DNA of 64,000 nt from an uncultured Eubacteriales bacterium (GTDB lineage: Bacteria; Bacillota; Clostridia; Oscillospirales; Oscillospiraceae): assembly GCA_900547405.1 (NCBI GenBank), contig URGL01000004.1:17202-81201 (forward strand), written 5' to 3'. The first letter of the stretch is position 1. Each line of letters begins with the position of its first letter. The notes beneath the pieces were generated by a model. It did not search any database. It had not been told where the DNA came from and saw nothing but the letters and a program-made list of their open reading frames with translations. This document shows positions 18,591-27,458 of the stretch, piece by piece. Made by a program: the position numbers and the translations under genes.

Positions 18591-18625
18591 AATCCCCAGA
18601 ATCTTAGAGATTTTGGGGATTTTTT
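18591..18625 (+). terminator. intrinsic terminator after tRNA-Arg
   Basis: A 14-bp stem (AATCCCCAGAATCT with AGATTTTGGGGATT, one G-T pair) closed by a TAG loop and followed by TTTTT. Confidence 0.92.
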
Positions 18626-18740
18626 GTACGCTCATGGCAAATTGTAAGAAGCGATTTTTGGTTATTCATAGTCTGTTCACAATCTTCGGCTATTTTGTAA
18701 AGAGTAAGATTCTATGCAAAAGGAAGAAAGAGGGCCGAGT

Positions 18741-20234
18741 ATGCGCCGCACCGTTCAAAAAATTTTGTTTCTTTCCGCGTTGATTCTGTTGGGCGGTGTG
18801 CTGGCCTTTCAGTGGACCCATTCGGATACCTGTTTGGGGTTGCGCTTTTGGGAGGACATTCCGGATAACTGCCAATACGTCTATCGGGACTACAGCGATG
18901 TGCTCTGGTTTTATGACCAGAAGGCCGCCGTAGATGTAGAGTCCTCTACCATCTACATTTCTCAGGACATCGGCCCGGAGACTACCTATGCCGCGCTGGA
19001 GGGCAGGCTGACCCTCAACAACCTGCTGACTCCCATGTATTTTCTACGGGATGAGGCCTTTCAGAATCTGGAGGCCGCCGTCCGGGAGGGGCATCGCTTC
19101 GGCTTGATCATTTCCACAGGAAGGCGCTATATGCGCTACGATGTGGTCTTTACCACCCTGCCGGTCCTGGCTATGGAGGACCCGGACAGCACGATGCTGA
19201 CGGAGAAGGGACCCATTGTCCGGGGCTCACTGTCCCTATGGAGCCCAGTGGACACCGAGACGGATACCTATTCCGTCAAGCACAGCCTGGTCCGCTGGAA
19301 GATCCGGGGCCAGACCACCGCCGAGCTGGATAAAAAGTGCTACAAGCTGACCCTGGAAAAGAACGGCGGCGGCAAGCGGAACCAGAATCTGCTGGGCCTG
19401 GGCAAGGACGATGACTGGATCCTCAACGCCATGGCCATGGATGACTTTAAGGTCAAGGAGCAGTTCGCCATGAAGCTATGGAATCGGTTGGCGGAGCAGT
19501 CCCCTTGGGACTATCCTATGTCTTCCGGTGCCTACTGCGAAGTGGTGCTGAACGGCCATTATCAGGGGCTGTATCTCCTCCAGCGCCGGGTGGACCGAAA
19601 GTATCTGGGGCTTTCCGACGGACAGATCCTCCTAAAGCCTGACTCCGGCCTGGTGCTGAACGATGACCCCCGGACCCCCATTGAGGTGGTCTATCCCACC
19701 GGCACATCAGCTGCCATCAAGGAGCTTTGGCTGGACATCCGGGAGAATCGGCTTGGGACCATCATGGATACGGACAACTATGCGGATATCAGCATCTTTA
19801 CACAGCTGGGGTACCTCCAGGACAACTGGTCCTACCGGAATCTCTTCGTCCTGCTGACCCCGGAAGGGGATGACTACCGCCTGCAATACACCCTGTGGGA
19901 CACGGATATGTCCATGGGACTGTGCTTTGGCTTCCAGTATGATTACCGGGAAAGCACGCAGACGAGTCTGCTCCGCAGTGACTACGATGCCGTCCTGGCG
20001 GCTCACCCGGACCTGGACCGGATCGTTGCCCGGCGGTGGCGGGAGCTGCGGGAAGATCTCCTGTCGGATGAGTCCATGGAGGAGCTGATGGACAGCCTGA
20101 CCGAAGAGCTGGCCGACAGCGGCGCAATGCCCCGGGACCAGGCGCTGTGGGGCCATGCCTTCGGCGATGCTGCCACTCCGGCCCAGTTCCTGCGGGACCG
20201 GGTGGCATTCCTGGACACCTACTACGTACAGTAA
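18741..20234 (+). CDS. CotH-family secretory kinase-like protein, copy 1
   Basis: CotH proteins are Fam20C-like protein kinases, first known from the spore coat. This 497-aa protein has an N-terminal signal anchor (ILFLSALILLGGVLAF) and an extracytoplasmic body. The body has the CotH core: KCYKLTLEKN, the block NLLGLGKDDDWILNA, CEVVLNGHYQGLYLLQRR, and LWDTDMSMG near residue 390 with the acidic metal-binding residues. The frame opens at 18714, but the ATG at 18741 has GAGG about 7 nt upstream and starts the basic-hydrophobic signal (MRRTVQK), so I prefer it. It is 12 nt upstream of a paralogue, and the two are colinear over their full length. Confidence 0.85.
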   Translation: MRRTVQKILFLSALILLGGVLAFQWTHSDTCLGLRFWEDIPDNCQYVYRDYSDVLWFYDQKAAVDVESSTIYISQDIGPETTYAALEGRLTLNNLLTPMYFLRDEAFQNLEAAVREGHRFGLIISTGRRYMRYDVVFTTLPVLAMEDPDSTMLTEKGPIVRGSLSLWSPVDTETDTYSVKHSLVRWKIRGQTTAELDKKCYKLTLEKNGGGKRNQNLLGLGKDDDWILNAMAMDDFKVKEQFAMKLWNRLAEQSPWDYPMSSGAYCEVVLNGHYQGLYLLQRRVDRKYLGLSDGQILLKPDSGLVLNDDPRTPIEVVYPTGTSAAIKELWLDIRENRLGTIMDTDNYADISIFTQLGYLQDNWSYRNLFVLLTPEGDDYRLQYTLWDTDMSMGLCFGFQYDYRESTQTSLLRSDYDAVLAAHPDLDRIVARRWRELREDLLSDESMEELMDSLTEELADSGAMPRDQALWGHAFGDAATPAQFLRDRVAFLDTYYVQ

Positions 20235-20246
20235 GGGAGAAAGACT

Positions 20247-21761
20247 ATGTCAAAACGACGCCCCATTGCCAGAGCTTTTTTCCTGGTTTCCCTGGCGGTG
20301 CTGCTGGGATCTATTTTCCGGTTTACCTGGCGGCAGCAATATGTCTGCCTGGGGGTTCCCTTCCTGGCGGCAAGTCCGGCGGAGGAGGGCTATGAATATT
20401 ATGATTACAGCCAGGCTCTCTTCTTCTCGGGAGAGAAGGCCCCTATGGATGTGGAGAGCTCTACCATCTATATCTCCCAGAGCATTTCGGAGGGTACCTC
20501 CTTCACCGATCTCCAGGGACGGCTCACCTGCTCCTTCCCCGGGACCCGGATGTATTTCCTGGAGGATCCGCTTTTTGAGGATCTGGCCTCGGCGGCAGCC
20601 GAAAATCATCCCTTTGCCCTATTGGTGCGTTCCGGAGACAGCTTTATGCGCTACCGGGTGATATTTACCACGCTGCCGGTGTTCTCCATTGAGGATCCGG
20701 ATCACACGGAGCTTCAGGAAAAGGGCGTCTATGCCTACGGCACCTTCCGGGCCTGGACACCCAATGACCCGGAGCTGGAAGGATACACCGTCAAGTCCAC
20801 CCCTGTTCGCTGGAACCTTCGGGGCGGAACGGCTACTGTTATGCCCAAAAAGAGCATCAAGCTGACATTGCAGAAATCCGACGGCACCAAGCGGAATATG
20901 GAGTTGCTGGGCATGGGCTCCGATGACGATTGGATCCTGAACCCCATGAGCCTGGATGACTTTAAGGTGAAGGAGAATCTGCTGATGACCCTCTGGAACG
21001 AGCTGGCCCAGGAAAACGACTGGGATGTGCGGATGTCTACCGGAAACTACTGTGAAATCGTCATGAACGGTCGCTACCGGGGGCTGTATCTCCTCCAGCG
21101 CCGGATAGACCGGAAGTACCTGAATCTGGAGCCGGACCAGATCCTCTTAAAGGGGGAGGGCGGCTCTATGAGCAGACTCAATAAGCCGGAGGGCTACAGC
21201 ATTATCTACTCCAAGCTGACGGATGAGCAGACCTATGATTTGTGGCTGGATCTCCAGAAAAACCGATTCGGGCAGTCTGTCAACCTGCGCAATTACGCGG
21301 ATGTAAGCCTCTTTGTCCAGTTCGGCTATATGCAGGACAATTCCCTGTTCCGGAATATTTTCTATCTGCTCAGCCCCAGGGATGGGGACTACGAGCTGCA
21401 GCTGATCCTTTGGGACACGGATATGTCTATGGGCCTGGTGAAGGACTTTGCCTACAACTATGAAGAGAGCATCCACACAACCCTGAATCGGGCGGACTAT
21501 GAGAAGGTCCAGGCCGCCCACAGTGATTTGGATCAGGTGGTTGCCACCCGGTGGTTCCAGCTCCGGCAGAGCGCCTTTGCCGAAGAGCACCTGCTTTCCA
21601 CTCTGGAAGGCCTTTCCGGCCAGATAGCCGCCAGCGGCGCTATGGACCGGGACTATGACCGTTGGGGTCTGTATGTCAGCAGCCCACGGCCACTGGAGGA
21701 CTTTATCCGGGACCGCCTGGAATTTTTGGATGGATACTACGCACAGCTCCTTGCGTCATAA
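20247..21761 (+). CDS. CotH-family secretory kinase-like protein, copy 2
   Basis: A 504-aa paralogue of the preceding gene with the same order of elements: signal anchor (FFLVSLAVLLGSIFRFTW), the shared DVESSTIYISQ segment, KKSIKLTLQKS, LLGMGSDDDWILNPMSLDD, CEIVMNGRYRGLYLLQRR and LWDTDMSMGLVKDF. Copy 1 has KKCYKLTLEK where this copy has the more usual KKSIKLTLQK. GGGAGAAAG precedes the ATG. Twelve nt between the stop of copy 1 and this start indicates one transcript. Substrate unknown; a spore-coat or cell-envelope protein is the natural guess. Confidence 0.85.
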   Translation: MSKRRPIARAFFLVSLAVLLGSIFRFTWRQQYVCLGVPFLAASPAEEGYEYYDYSQALFFSGEKAPMDVESSTIYISQSISEGTSFTDLQGRLTCSFPGTRMYFLEDPLFEDLASAAAENHPFALLVRSGDSFMRYRVIFTTLPVFSIEDPDHTELQEKGVYAYGTFRAWTPNDPELEGYTVKSTPVRWNLRGGTATVMPKKSIKLTLQKSDGTKRNMELLGMGSDDDWILNPMSLDDFKVKENLLMTLWNELAQENDWDVRMSTGNYCEIVMNGRYRGLYLLQRRIDRKYLNLEPDQILLKGEGGSMSRLNKPEGYSIIYSKLTDEQTYDLWLDLQKNRFGQSVNLRNYADVSLFVQFGYMQDNSLFRNIFYLLSPRDGDYELQLILWDTDMSMGLVKDFAYNYEESIHTTLNRADYEKVQAAHSDLDQVVATRWFQLRQSAFAEEHLLSTLEGLSGQIAASGAMDRDYDRWGLYVSSPRPLEDFIRDRLEFLDGYYAQLLAS

Positions 21762-21771
21762 AAAATAAATG

Positions 21772-21830
21772 AGCCGTCCCCGGCTGCACCGCGATTCCTG
21801 CTTGGCAGGGCGGCGCAGCCGGGGACGGCT
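21772..21830. terminator. bidirectional terminator between convergent operons
   Basis: A perfect 16-bp stem, AGCCGTCCCCGGCTGC with GCAGCCGGGGACGGCT, encloses a second hairpin (CCTGC-ttg-GCAGG). It lies between the CotH pair (+) and the ABC operon (-). On the minus strand it is followed by a T-rich CATTTATTTTTT. Confidence 0.85.
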
Positions 21831-21835
21831 TGCTT

Positions 21836-23173
21836 TTATTCCGCCAGGACGATGGCGGTAATGGCTTCGCAGAGGGTCACTACATCGGTTCGGTTTACAC
21901 AAACCGTGGATTCCCCGTTCAAGGTCACCAGAGACTGGCTGGCCGTGTCCCGGTAGAAGCAGAGGGTTACGTCCTCTTTCCCTTCCCGGCTGACGGTCAG
22001 CTCCAGGTCCTTGGCTCTTGTGGGGCTTTTCCCCAGGGCGGAGCCGGTGGGGGTCATGGCGGTGACGGAGGTCAGCACATCCCCAAGGGATACCTCGCTG
22101 CCGTTCAGCAGCCAATAGGTCTCCTGTTCGCCCGCTTCCACCGTTTCTCCGGCCTCGGTGGATACCTTGTCCCGGGTAGCGGAGGTGAAGCGCCAGGTTT
22201 CTCCGGCGAGCTGGACTGTGACGGAGGAAACCGTATCCCAGTCCATCAGCAGGACCTCGTTGGGATAAAGGTCTGCCGGGTCCGCCTGCAGCAGGGCATT
22301 GACATCGGTGGCATCCATCCAGTAGATGATCCTCGAGTCATTCATTCGGGCATAATACTGGCCGGATAGGGCGTCCCCCACTTCCAGGGTATAGGTGCCG
22401 GTGCCGTAGCGGACGGTGAGGCGCAGGGTGGGATCGTCAAAGCCATAGGCGCTTGGGTCTGTGGCGTTGTAGTCGGCGCAGCCCTCCCAGGTCATGTCGG
22501 TGCCGTGGCGGATCAGCGCCTCGGTGTTCTCCGTGTCCAGGGGTGTGTCGCCATAGAACCAGATATAGTCCTGGGAGTAGCTGAGATTTTCTCCCTGCCG
22601 ATCCCTCAGGACCAGGGTGCTGCCGTCTTTTCGCTCCAGGGTCACCTGGGACAGGTTTTCCATCATGGGGGCCTCCTGGAGCTCCACCAGGTCCAGCATG
22701 GAATACTGGAAGGGGCTCAAAATGTCAGCGCTGGTGATATAAACCTTTCCATCCCCCAGGGAGAAATAACGGCCCCCGTCCATGGCGGCATCGCTGCCGA
22801 TTTTCAGGGTCTTATTTTCGAAGGTGACGGTACACTTGGGGGCATCCAGCCCGTAGGTCTTGTCGGTACTGGGGGAGTCGATGGTCTTATCGGCGCTCAG
22901 GGTTTCCAGCACCTGTGCCATGGCCTGGGCTTTGTCCTGGTCCAGCGGGAAGCTGTCATCCGCCTCGTAGGACCAGCCCGTCTCGGTTTTGACGAAGGTC
23001 ATGGGCTGCTCGTAGGTGACGGTGAAGGCTGTCAGATCCGCTTCTCCCAGGCTCTGGGCGCTATTTTCTTCCTCTGAGGAGGTCTTGGGCTGGATCTGTG
23101 AGACCGCCGCAAAGGCAGCCAGCAGGGCAGCCAGCAGGGCCCCCATCCAGAGCAATGTCTTTCTCCTCTTCAT
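21836..23173 (-). CDS. DUF4340 domain protein
   Basis: A 445-aa secreted or membrane-anchored protein with one N-terminal helix (TLLWMGALLAALLAAFAAVS) and a repeated beta-sandwich body of DUF4340 type (LTAFTVTYEQPMTFVKTETG, then YGLDAPKCTVTFENKTLKIG). DUF4340 genes habitually follow GldG-like genes, as here: its ATG overlaps the gldG-like stop by 4 nt. Function unknown; probably the extracytoplasmic accessory of the ABC system. Confidence 0.82.
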   Translation of the reverse strand: MKRRKTLLWMGALLAALLAAFAAVSQIQPKTSSEEENSAQSLGEADLTAFTVTYEQPMTFVKTETGWSYEADDSFPLDQDKAQAMAQVLETLSADKTIDSPSTDKTYGLDAPKCTVTFENKTLKIGSDAAMDGGRYFSLGDGKVYITSADILSPFQYSMLDLVELQEAPMMENLSQVTLERKDGSTLVLRDRQGENLSYSQDYIWFYGDTPLDTENTEALIRHGTDMTWEGCADYNATDPSAYGFDDPTLRLTVRYGTGTYTLEVGDALSGQYYARMNDSRIIYWMDATDVNALLQADPADLYPNEVLLMDWDTVSSVTVQLAGETWRFTSATRDKVSTEAGETVEAGEQETYWLLNGSEVSLGDVLTSVTAMTPTGSALGKSPTRAKDLELTVSREGKEDVTLCFYRDTASQSLVTLNGESTVCVNRTDVVTLCEAITAIVLAE

Positions 23174-24621
23174 CTGCGTTTCCTCCGCACGTTCAGGATC
23201 ATGCCCAGTGCCAGCAGGGTCCCCGGGATCACCGCCAGAACCAGGATGCTCAGGATGTTGGCGGTGGCATCGGACATGGTCAGGTAGTTGGTGCCCAGGG
23301 TCTTGGCATGGATGGTGACGCTCTGCTCCTGGTCACAGAGCCAGTCCAGGGCGTTGAGGAACAGATCCTGGTTGCCCCCGGAGACCCGGGCGTTGGCATC
23401 GTCGTCGGTAATACCGGTGGAGCCGATCCATACCAGGCGGCTTTCCAATCCGTCATCCAGAGTTTTGGTGGACTGGGCAGCCAGAGCGAAGGGACCAGCA
23501 ATGTCCCCATCCTCCTTTTCGTAGGTGGTGAGCTGGTAGCCCGCCAGCTTGGAGTAGGCCCGGGAGGAGGTGGTCAGCAGGGCTGTGGCGGAGACATTCT
23601 CCGGCTGGTCCGTGGCTACGGTCAGGCCCTGGGCCACGGGAAGCATACAGTAGTAGTTGCCGTCAATGAGGGGATTGGTAATGGCGTGGGACTCCATGTC
23701 CGGCATCAGATAGTAGGGGGTAGACAGAGCGTAGTAGTTGCCGTTGCCCTCCAGGACAATGCCGGGGTTGGAGGTAATGCCGTAGGTGGCAAGCAGAGCC
23801 TCCAGCTTCTCCGGGGCCTGCTTTTTGGGAGGCTGGGAGATATAGAGAAGGTTGCCGCCGTTTTCCAGATAGGCAGCCAGAATATCGATCTCCTCCTGGG
23901 TAAAGTCCGTATCCGGGGCATTGATGAACAGGGCACCGGCATCCTCGGGAATGGCTTCCACCGTCAAAAGGGAAAGGGCTTTGGTTTCCAGGTTGGCCTT
24001 GCTGACGGCATCGGCGAACTGGGTGCTCAGAGTCGCCTCTCCGTGGCCGGTGGTCAGATAGATCAGGGGCAGGCTATCGCTGGTCACATAGGCAATGGCC
24101 CCGGTGAGGACCTGCTCCCCGGCGAACTGAGTTGTATACTGGCCGGTGGTATAGTAGCTGGACGCGTCATAGGTGTAGATGTCATAATAGCTCAGATACC
24201 GATACCGCTGGGCAGAAACCACCACCAGAGAGTTGTTGTAGGTCTCCGACACATCATACTGGCTCAGAAAATCCGGATACACATCCGGGTCCCGGACCAC
24301 CACCTTCAGGTTTGTGCTCCGGCTTTCGTACTGGGAAAGGAGCTGCTCAATGTTGGCATCCTCCTGCCCAGCCTGGACCACCCAGTAGACCGTAATGTTC
24401 TTCTCAAGAGAGGACACCAGATTTTCACTCTGGGCGGACAGGGTAAAGAGCTTTTGCTTGGTCACGTCCTGCTTGGTAAGGCTTTCGGGCAGAGCGCCCG
24501 TCAGCAGGTTCACGGCAATGGCAATGGCTACGGCCAGGGCACAGACCAACAGGCTGTAGCCCCCAGCCCGGAAGGACCGGCTGCGGAAACCGGAAAAATC
24601 AGGCATTTTCATTCGCTCCAC
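23170..24621 (-). CDS. GldG-type ABC transporter auxiliary protein
   Basis: A 483-aa protein with an N-terminal membrane helix (GYSLLVCALAVAIAIAVNLLTG), a large extracytoplasmic domain of the GldG/DUF4350 class (ALFINAPDTDFTQEEIDILAAYLENGGNLLYIS around 250-285) and a C-terminal helix (ILSILVLAVIPGTLLALGMI) followed by basic residues. In Bacteroidota, GldF and GldG form an ABC complex needed for gliding; in Clostridia the system has no established role. It overlaps the permease gene by 13 nt and the DUF4340 gene by 4 nt. Confidence 0.83.
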   Translation of the reverse strand: MERMKMPDFSGFRSRSFRAGGYSLLVCALAVAIAIAVNLLTGALPESLTKQDVTKQKLFTLSAQSENLVSSLEKNITVYWVVQAGQEDANIEQLLSQYESRSTNLKVVVRDPDVYPDFLSQYDVSETYNNSLVVVSAQRYRYLSYYDIYTYDASSYYTTGQYTTQFAGEQVLTGAIAYVTSDSLPLIYLTTGHGEATLSTQFADAVSKANLETKALSLLTVEAIPEDAGALFINAPDTDFTQEEIDILAAYLENGGNLLYISQPPKKQAPEKLEALLATYGITSNPGIVLEGNGNYYALSTPYYLMPDMESHAITNPLIDGNYYCMLPVAQGLTVATDQPENVSATALLTTSSRAYSKLAGYQLTTYEKEDGDIAGPFALAAQSTKTLDDGLESRLVWIGSTGITDDDANARVSGGNQDLFLNALDWLCDQEQSVTIHAKTLGTNYLTMSDATANILSILVLAVIPGTLLALGMILNVRRKRR

Positions 24622-25475
24622 CGCTTTTTCTCCAGAATTTGAATGGCAAACACAAGCACGGCCCCAATGACGGTCACATCATACACAATGGCTGTCCAGT
24701 CGAACACACCGGTGACAAAGACCGTAAACCGGGAAAACAGGGACATCTGCCGGATGACAGAGGCAAACAGACCCTCGTACACGCTGGGCTTCCAGGCGTA
24801 GACACCCAGGTTGGCCGCCAACAGCAGCATAGAGACCACGGCGGAGAACACGCCGTTTTTCGTCATGCCGTAGAGAATGCCGCCCATGGCCAGGCTCACC
24901 GCGCCGAAGGCCGCCAGGGAGGCAGCCGCGGTGCCGGGGACCAGCTCTGCCAGGCTTACCAGGAAGTAGTTCAGGAGCATCACCACGAAGCACAGCCCCG
25001 CCGCCGCTGCCTGGCTCTCTGTCAGGCAGGAAATCAGCAGGCCGATGGCTAAAAGCGCCGCGCCCAGAAAGAAGAATCCGCACAGGGCGCTGTAGGCTGC
25101 CCCCAGGGGCACATTTCCGTAGGCACTGAGGGCCAGGGGATACAGGCCGAGGAGGCCCACAGGCACTGCCAACTGGGTCAGCAGAGCCAGGTATTTCCCC
25201 ATCACCACCTGGGTCATGGTCAGGGGCAGGGCATAGAGCAGCTGCTCCGTCTTTTGCCGTCGCTCCTCTGCCCAGACCCGCATGGTCACCACGGGGATGA
25301 TGAAAATAAAGAGGAAGCTCATGTTTTGCAGCACGTATTGGAATTCCGCTACGTGGAGATCAAGATTATAGGCCAGGGTATAAATGCCGCCGAAGAGCAG
25401 CAAAAAGGCTCCGAATACGTAGGCGCTGAACCCCGTAAAAGCGGAGCTCACCTCGTGCAGATATATGCTTTTCAT
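24609..25475 (-). CDS. ABC-2 type permease (GldF-like)
   Basis: A 288-aa integral membrane protein with six hydrophobic segments, beginning MKSIYLHEVSSAFTGFSAYVF; ABC-2 permeases of the GldF/NosY type start the same way. The open frame extends to 25640, but that part lies over the ATPase gene. The ATG at 25473-25475 overlaps the ATPase stop by 4 nt, so it is used here. With the ATPase it should form the transport core. Confidence 0.85.
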   Translation of the reverse strand: MKSIYLHEVSSAFTGFSAYVFGAFLLLFGGIYTLAYNLDLHVAEFQYVLQNMSFLFIFIIPVVTMRVWAEERRQKTEQLLYALPLTMTQVVMGKYLALLTQLAVPVGLLGLYPLALSAYGNVPLGAAYSALCGFFFLGAALLAIGLLISCLTESQAAAAGLCFVVMLLNYFLVSLAELVPGTAAASLAAFGAVSLAMGGILYGMTKNGVFSAVVSMLLLAANLGVYAWKPSVYEGLFASVIRQMSLFSRFTVFVTGVFDWTAIVYDVTVIGAVLVFAIQILEKKRWSE

Positions 25476-26413
25476 GCCTCTGGCTCCTTTCCGTCCGTCA
25501 GCTCCAGGAAGATGTCCTCCAGGCTGGCCTTTGTAGGTGTCATGGCGAGAAGGGGAGTCCCGGCCTCCGCCAGGGCAAAAAAGACGGCCTTGGAAAGGTC
25601 CTCCAGGTGCTCCTTCTCCGTTTCCAGCCGGACCTGGCACCGGTCAGCGGTGCCCTTGCTCTTGAAGCTTTGAACATTGGGGAGCCTGGAGAGGAGCTTT
25701 TCCGTCTGCTCTGCGGAGGCGCAGACATTGATCTCCAGAGCGGAGGCAGAGGACATCTGCTTTTCCAGATTGGCAGGGGTGTCACAGGCCACCAGCTTTC
25801 CCTTGGAAAGGATCAGAAGGCGTTCGCACACCGCCTGGACTTCCCCCAGGATATGGCTGGAAAGGATAACGGTTTTGTTCTCCCCCAGCTTTTGGATCAG
25901 CTCCCGGATCTCCGTGATCTGCCTGGGGTCCAGGCCTACGGTGGGCTCGTCCAGGATGATGATGTCCGGGTCCCCCAGAATGGCCTGGGCAATGCCCACC
26001 CGCTGCCGGTAGCCCTTGGACAGGTTCCGGATGAGCCGGTCACGGACATCGGCGATCTGGGTCAGGTCCATGACCCGGTCCACCTCCTGGGCCAGGTTTT
26101 TCACGCCCTTGGCCCGGGCCACAAACCGCAGATACTCCCAGGGCGTCCGGTCCATGTACACCGGGGGCTGCTCCGGGAGGTACCCCAGGTGCCGCTTTGC
26201 CGCCATGGGATCCTCAAAAATGTCTACTCCGTCAATGCGCACCTCTCCGGAGGTGGCGGCAAGACATCCGGTGAGAATGTTCATGGTGGTGGATTTTCCC
26301 GCCCCGTTGGGCCCCAGAAGGCCGTAGATCTGCCCATTGGGGATGGTAAAGGACAGGTCCGACAGGGCGAGGTGGTTTCCGTACCGCTTTGTCAGGTGGG
26401 ATACTTCAATCAA
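25472..26413 (-). CDS. ABC transporter ATP-binding protein (GldA-like, TTG start)
   Basis: A 313-aa ATPase with Walker A GPNGAGKST (about 38-46), Q-loop YLPEQPPVYMDRTPWEY, signature LSKGYRQRVG, Walker B IIILDEPTVGLDP and H-loop ILSSHILGE, followed by a C-terminal extension of about 90 residues typical of GldA/NatA-like proteins. The TTG at 26411-26413 (MIEVSHLTKRYG) is chosen because GGGAGG lies 8 nt upstream; the longer frame to 26434 would place that ribosome site inside the gene. First gene of the four-gene minus-strand operon. Confidence 0.88.
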   Translation of the reverse strand: MIEVSHLTKRYGNHLALSDLSFTIPNGQIYGLLGPNGAGKSTTMNILTGCLAATSGEVRIDGVDIFEDPMAAKRHLGYLPEQPPVYMDRTPWEYLRFVARAKGVKNLAQEVDRVMDLTQIADVRDRLIRNLSKGYRQRVGIAQAILGDPDIIILDEPTVGLDPRQITEIRELIQKLGENKTVILSSHILGEVQAVCERLLILSKGKLVACDTPANLEKQMSSASALEINVCASAEQTEKLLSRLPNVQSFKSKGTADRCQVRLETEKEHLEDLSKAVFFALAEAGTPLLAMTPTKASLEDIFLELTDGKEPEA

Positions 26414-26496
26414 CGCAATTTCCTCCCAATACAAATTCGCTTTATTCTAAACGGTCAGCCTGAAAGAGTGCTGAAATTTTCATAAACTTTTTATGA

Positions 26497-26520
26497 ATCC
26501 GCCGACGGCTTCCGGCGGAT
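26497..26520. other. short GC-rich hairpin upstream of the ABC operon
   Basis: ATCCGCCG and CGGCGGAT arms with a 7-8 nt loop, 84 nt upstream of the ATPase start. No T-run. Function unknown; it may belong to the repeat-bearing intergenic region that follows. Confidence 0.4.
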
Positions 26521-26553
26521 AATGTGCGTCCGGGGTGGTAGGATAAACTCCCA

Positions 26554-26672
26554 GCCTTTCCCTGGGGGAAGGTGGCCCCGCAGGGCCGGAAGAGGGGCGG
26601 TACCGGGTCCGACCTTACACCGCCCCACACCCGTCAGGGCTTTGCCCTGCCACCCTCTCCCAGGAGAGGGCT
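26554..26672. repeat. 119-bp REP/MITE-like intergenic repeat, copy 1
   Basis: Runs from GCCTTTCCCTGGGGGAAGG through CCGCCCCACACCCGTCAGGG to CCCTCTCCCAGGAGAGGGCT. Each end is an imperfect palindrome, and GTCAGGGCTTTGCCCTG forms a third. The copy at 30648-30766 has the same length and order. It has no coding capacity. Confidence 0.75.
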
Positions 26673-26701
26673 AGGCCCATTCTGACACAGGAGGCATTTC
26701 T

Positions 26702-27286
26702 ATGAAACATATTGTAACTCTGGCTGTCCTTTTTATTCTGGTGCTTTCTGTCCCTGCCGAGGCGGAAATTGCCTTCGGCTCCGGAACGGAGGGGACACTG
26801 TACAGTGCGGACGGGGTATGCCAGGTCTCCGCCCTGTTCGGCAGCGCTCTGGCCATCACTCCGGGAGAGATTCTCCGGGAGGAGGTCCGGATCCGGCTTC
26901 CGGAGGGCGGGCGGCTGTATTTGCTGTGCCCTGGCCTTCCCAAGAGCCTGGAGGAGCTGAGGCTGACCGTCCAGGGGGATGGGCTGATCTTCCAGGGGGA
27001 GCTGGGCAGCGCCGACTGGATCTACCTTGGGAACTTCTCTGAGGACACAGACCAGCCCGTGGATCTGATCCTGAAAGTGCCGGAGAATCTGACGGACCAG
27101 GGAAGACGGGACTGGCAGGGCATCCATTGGTACCTTACCAAGAGCCTGCCCCAGATGCCTCCTACGGGAGACGTATCCCACCCGGAGGCAGCGGCGGTGA
27201 TCCTGGCCGGCAGTACCTTGGGGCTCCTCTGTCTTCTTCTGGGGGAAGGTGCCGCCCCCAGGCGGCGGATGAAGGGCAGCAGGTAG
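26702..27286 (+). CDS. small secreted protein with PPTGD-type wall-sorting signal
   Basis: A 194-aa protein of unrecognised family: signal peptide (MKHIVTLAVLFILVLSVPAEA), a beta-rich domain of about 130 residues, then QMPPTGD, a hydrophobic helix (AAAVILAGSTLGLLCLLL) and a basic tail (PRRRMKGSR). That order (motif, helix, positive tail) is how sortase substrates end; PPTGD is a non-canonical variant of LPXTG. The last 17 or so codons come from a truncated copy of the intergenic repeat (27236-27320), so the repeat appears to have donated the C-terminus. Preceded by a full repeat copy; TGACACAGGAGG supplies the ribosome site. Confidence 0.65.
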   Translation: MKHIVTLAVLFILVLSVPAEAEIAFGSGTEGTLYSADGVCQVSALFGSALAITPGEILREEVRIRLPEGGRLYLLCPGLPKSLEELRLTVQGDGLIFQGELGSADWIYLGNFSEDTDQPVDLILKVPENLTDQGRRDWQGIHWYLTKSLPQMPPTGDVSHPEAAAVILAGSTLGLLCLLLGEGAAPRRRMKGSR

Positions 27287-27320
27287 CCGGTTCTTTGTAC
27301 CGCCCCACACCCGTCAGGGG
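27236..27320. repeat. intergenic repeat, partial copy overlapping a gene 3' end
   Basis: CTTCTGGGGGAAGGTGCCGC near the start and CCGCCCCACACCCGTCAGGG near the end match the two halves of the 119-bp repeat, but the segment is shorter and the terminal CCCTCTCC palindrome is missing. Its first half is translated as the tail of the surface protein. Confidence 0.6.
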
Positions 27321-27327
27321 GTATGGC

Positions 27328-27362
27328 AAAAACGCCCTCACTCTTTCGAGTAAGGGCGTTTT
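27328..27362 (-). terminator. terminator of tRNA-Gln
   Basis: On the minus strand AAAACGCCCTTACTC-gaaa-GAGTGAGGGCGTTTTT: a stem of about 15 bp with a GAAA tetraloop and a T-run, directly after the tRNA. Confidence 0.92.
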
Positions 27363-27363
27363 C

Positions 27364-27437
27364 TGGCAGAGGATGAGGGATTCGAACCCCCGCAAACGGA
27401 GTCAGAGTCCGGTGTGCTACCGTTACACAAATCCTCT
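27364..27437 (-). tRNA. tRNA-Gln (CTG)
   Basis: A 74-nt cloverleaf on the minus strand: acceptor AGAGGAT/ATCCTCT, D-stem GTG/CAC, anticodon stem CCGGA/TCCGT around loop CTCTGAC (anticodon CTG), T-loop TTCGAAT, CCA encoded. The outermost anticodon-stem pair (27-43) is C opposite U, an unpaired position. Confidence 0.93.
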
Positions 27438-27458
27438 GTGTCACACGGAACAGTTAGG

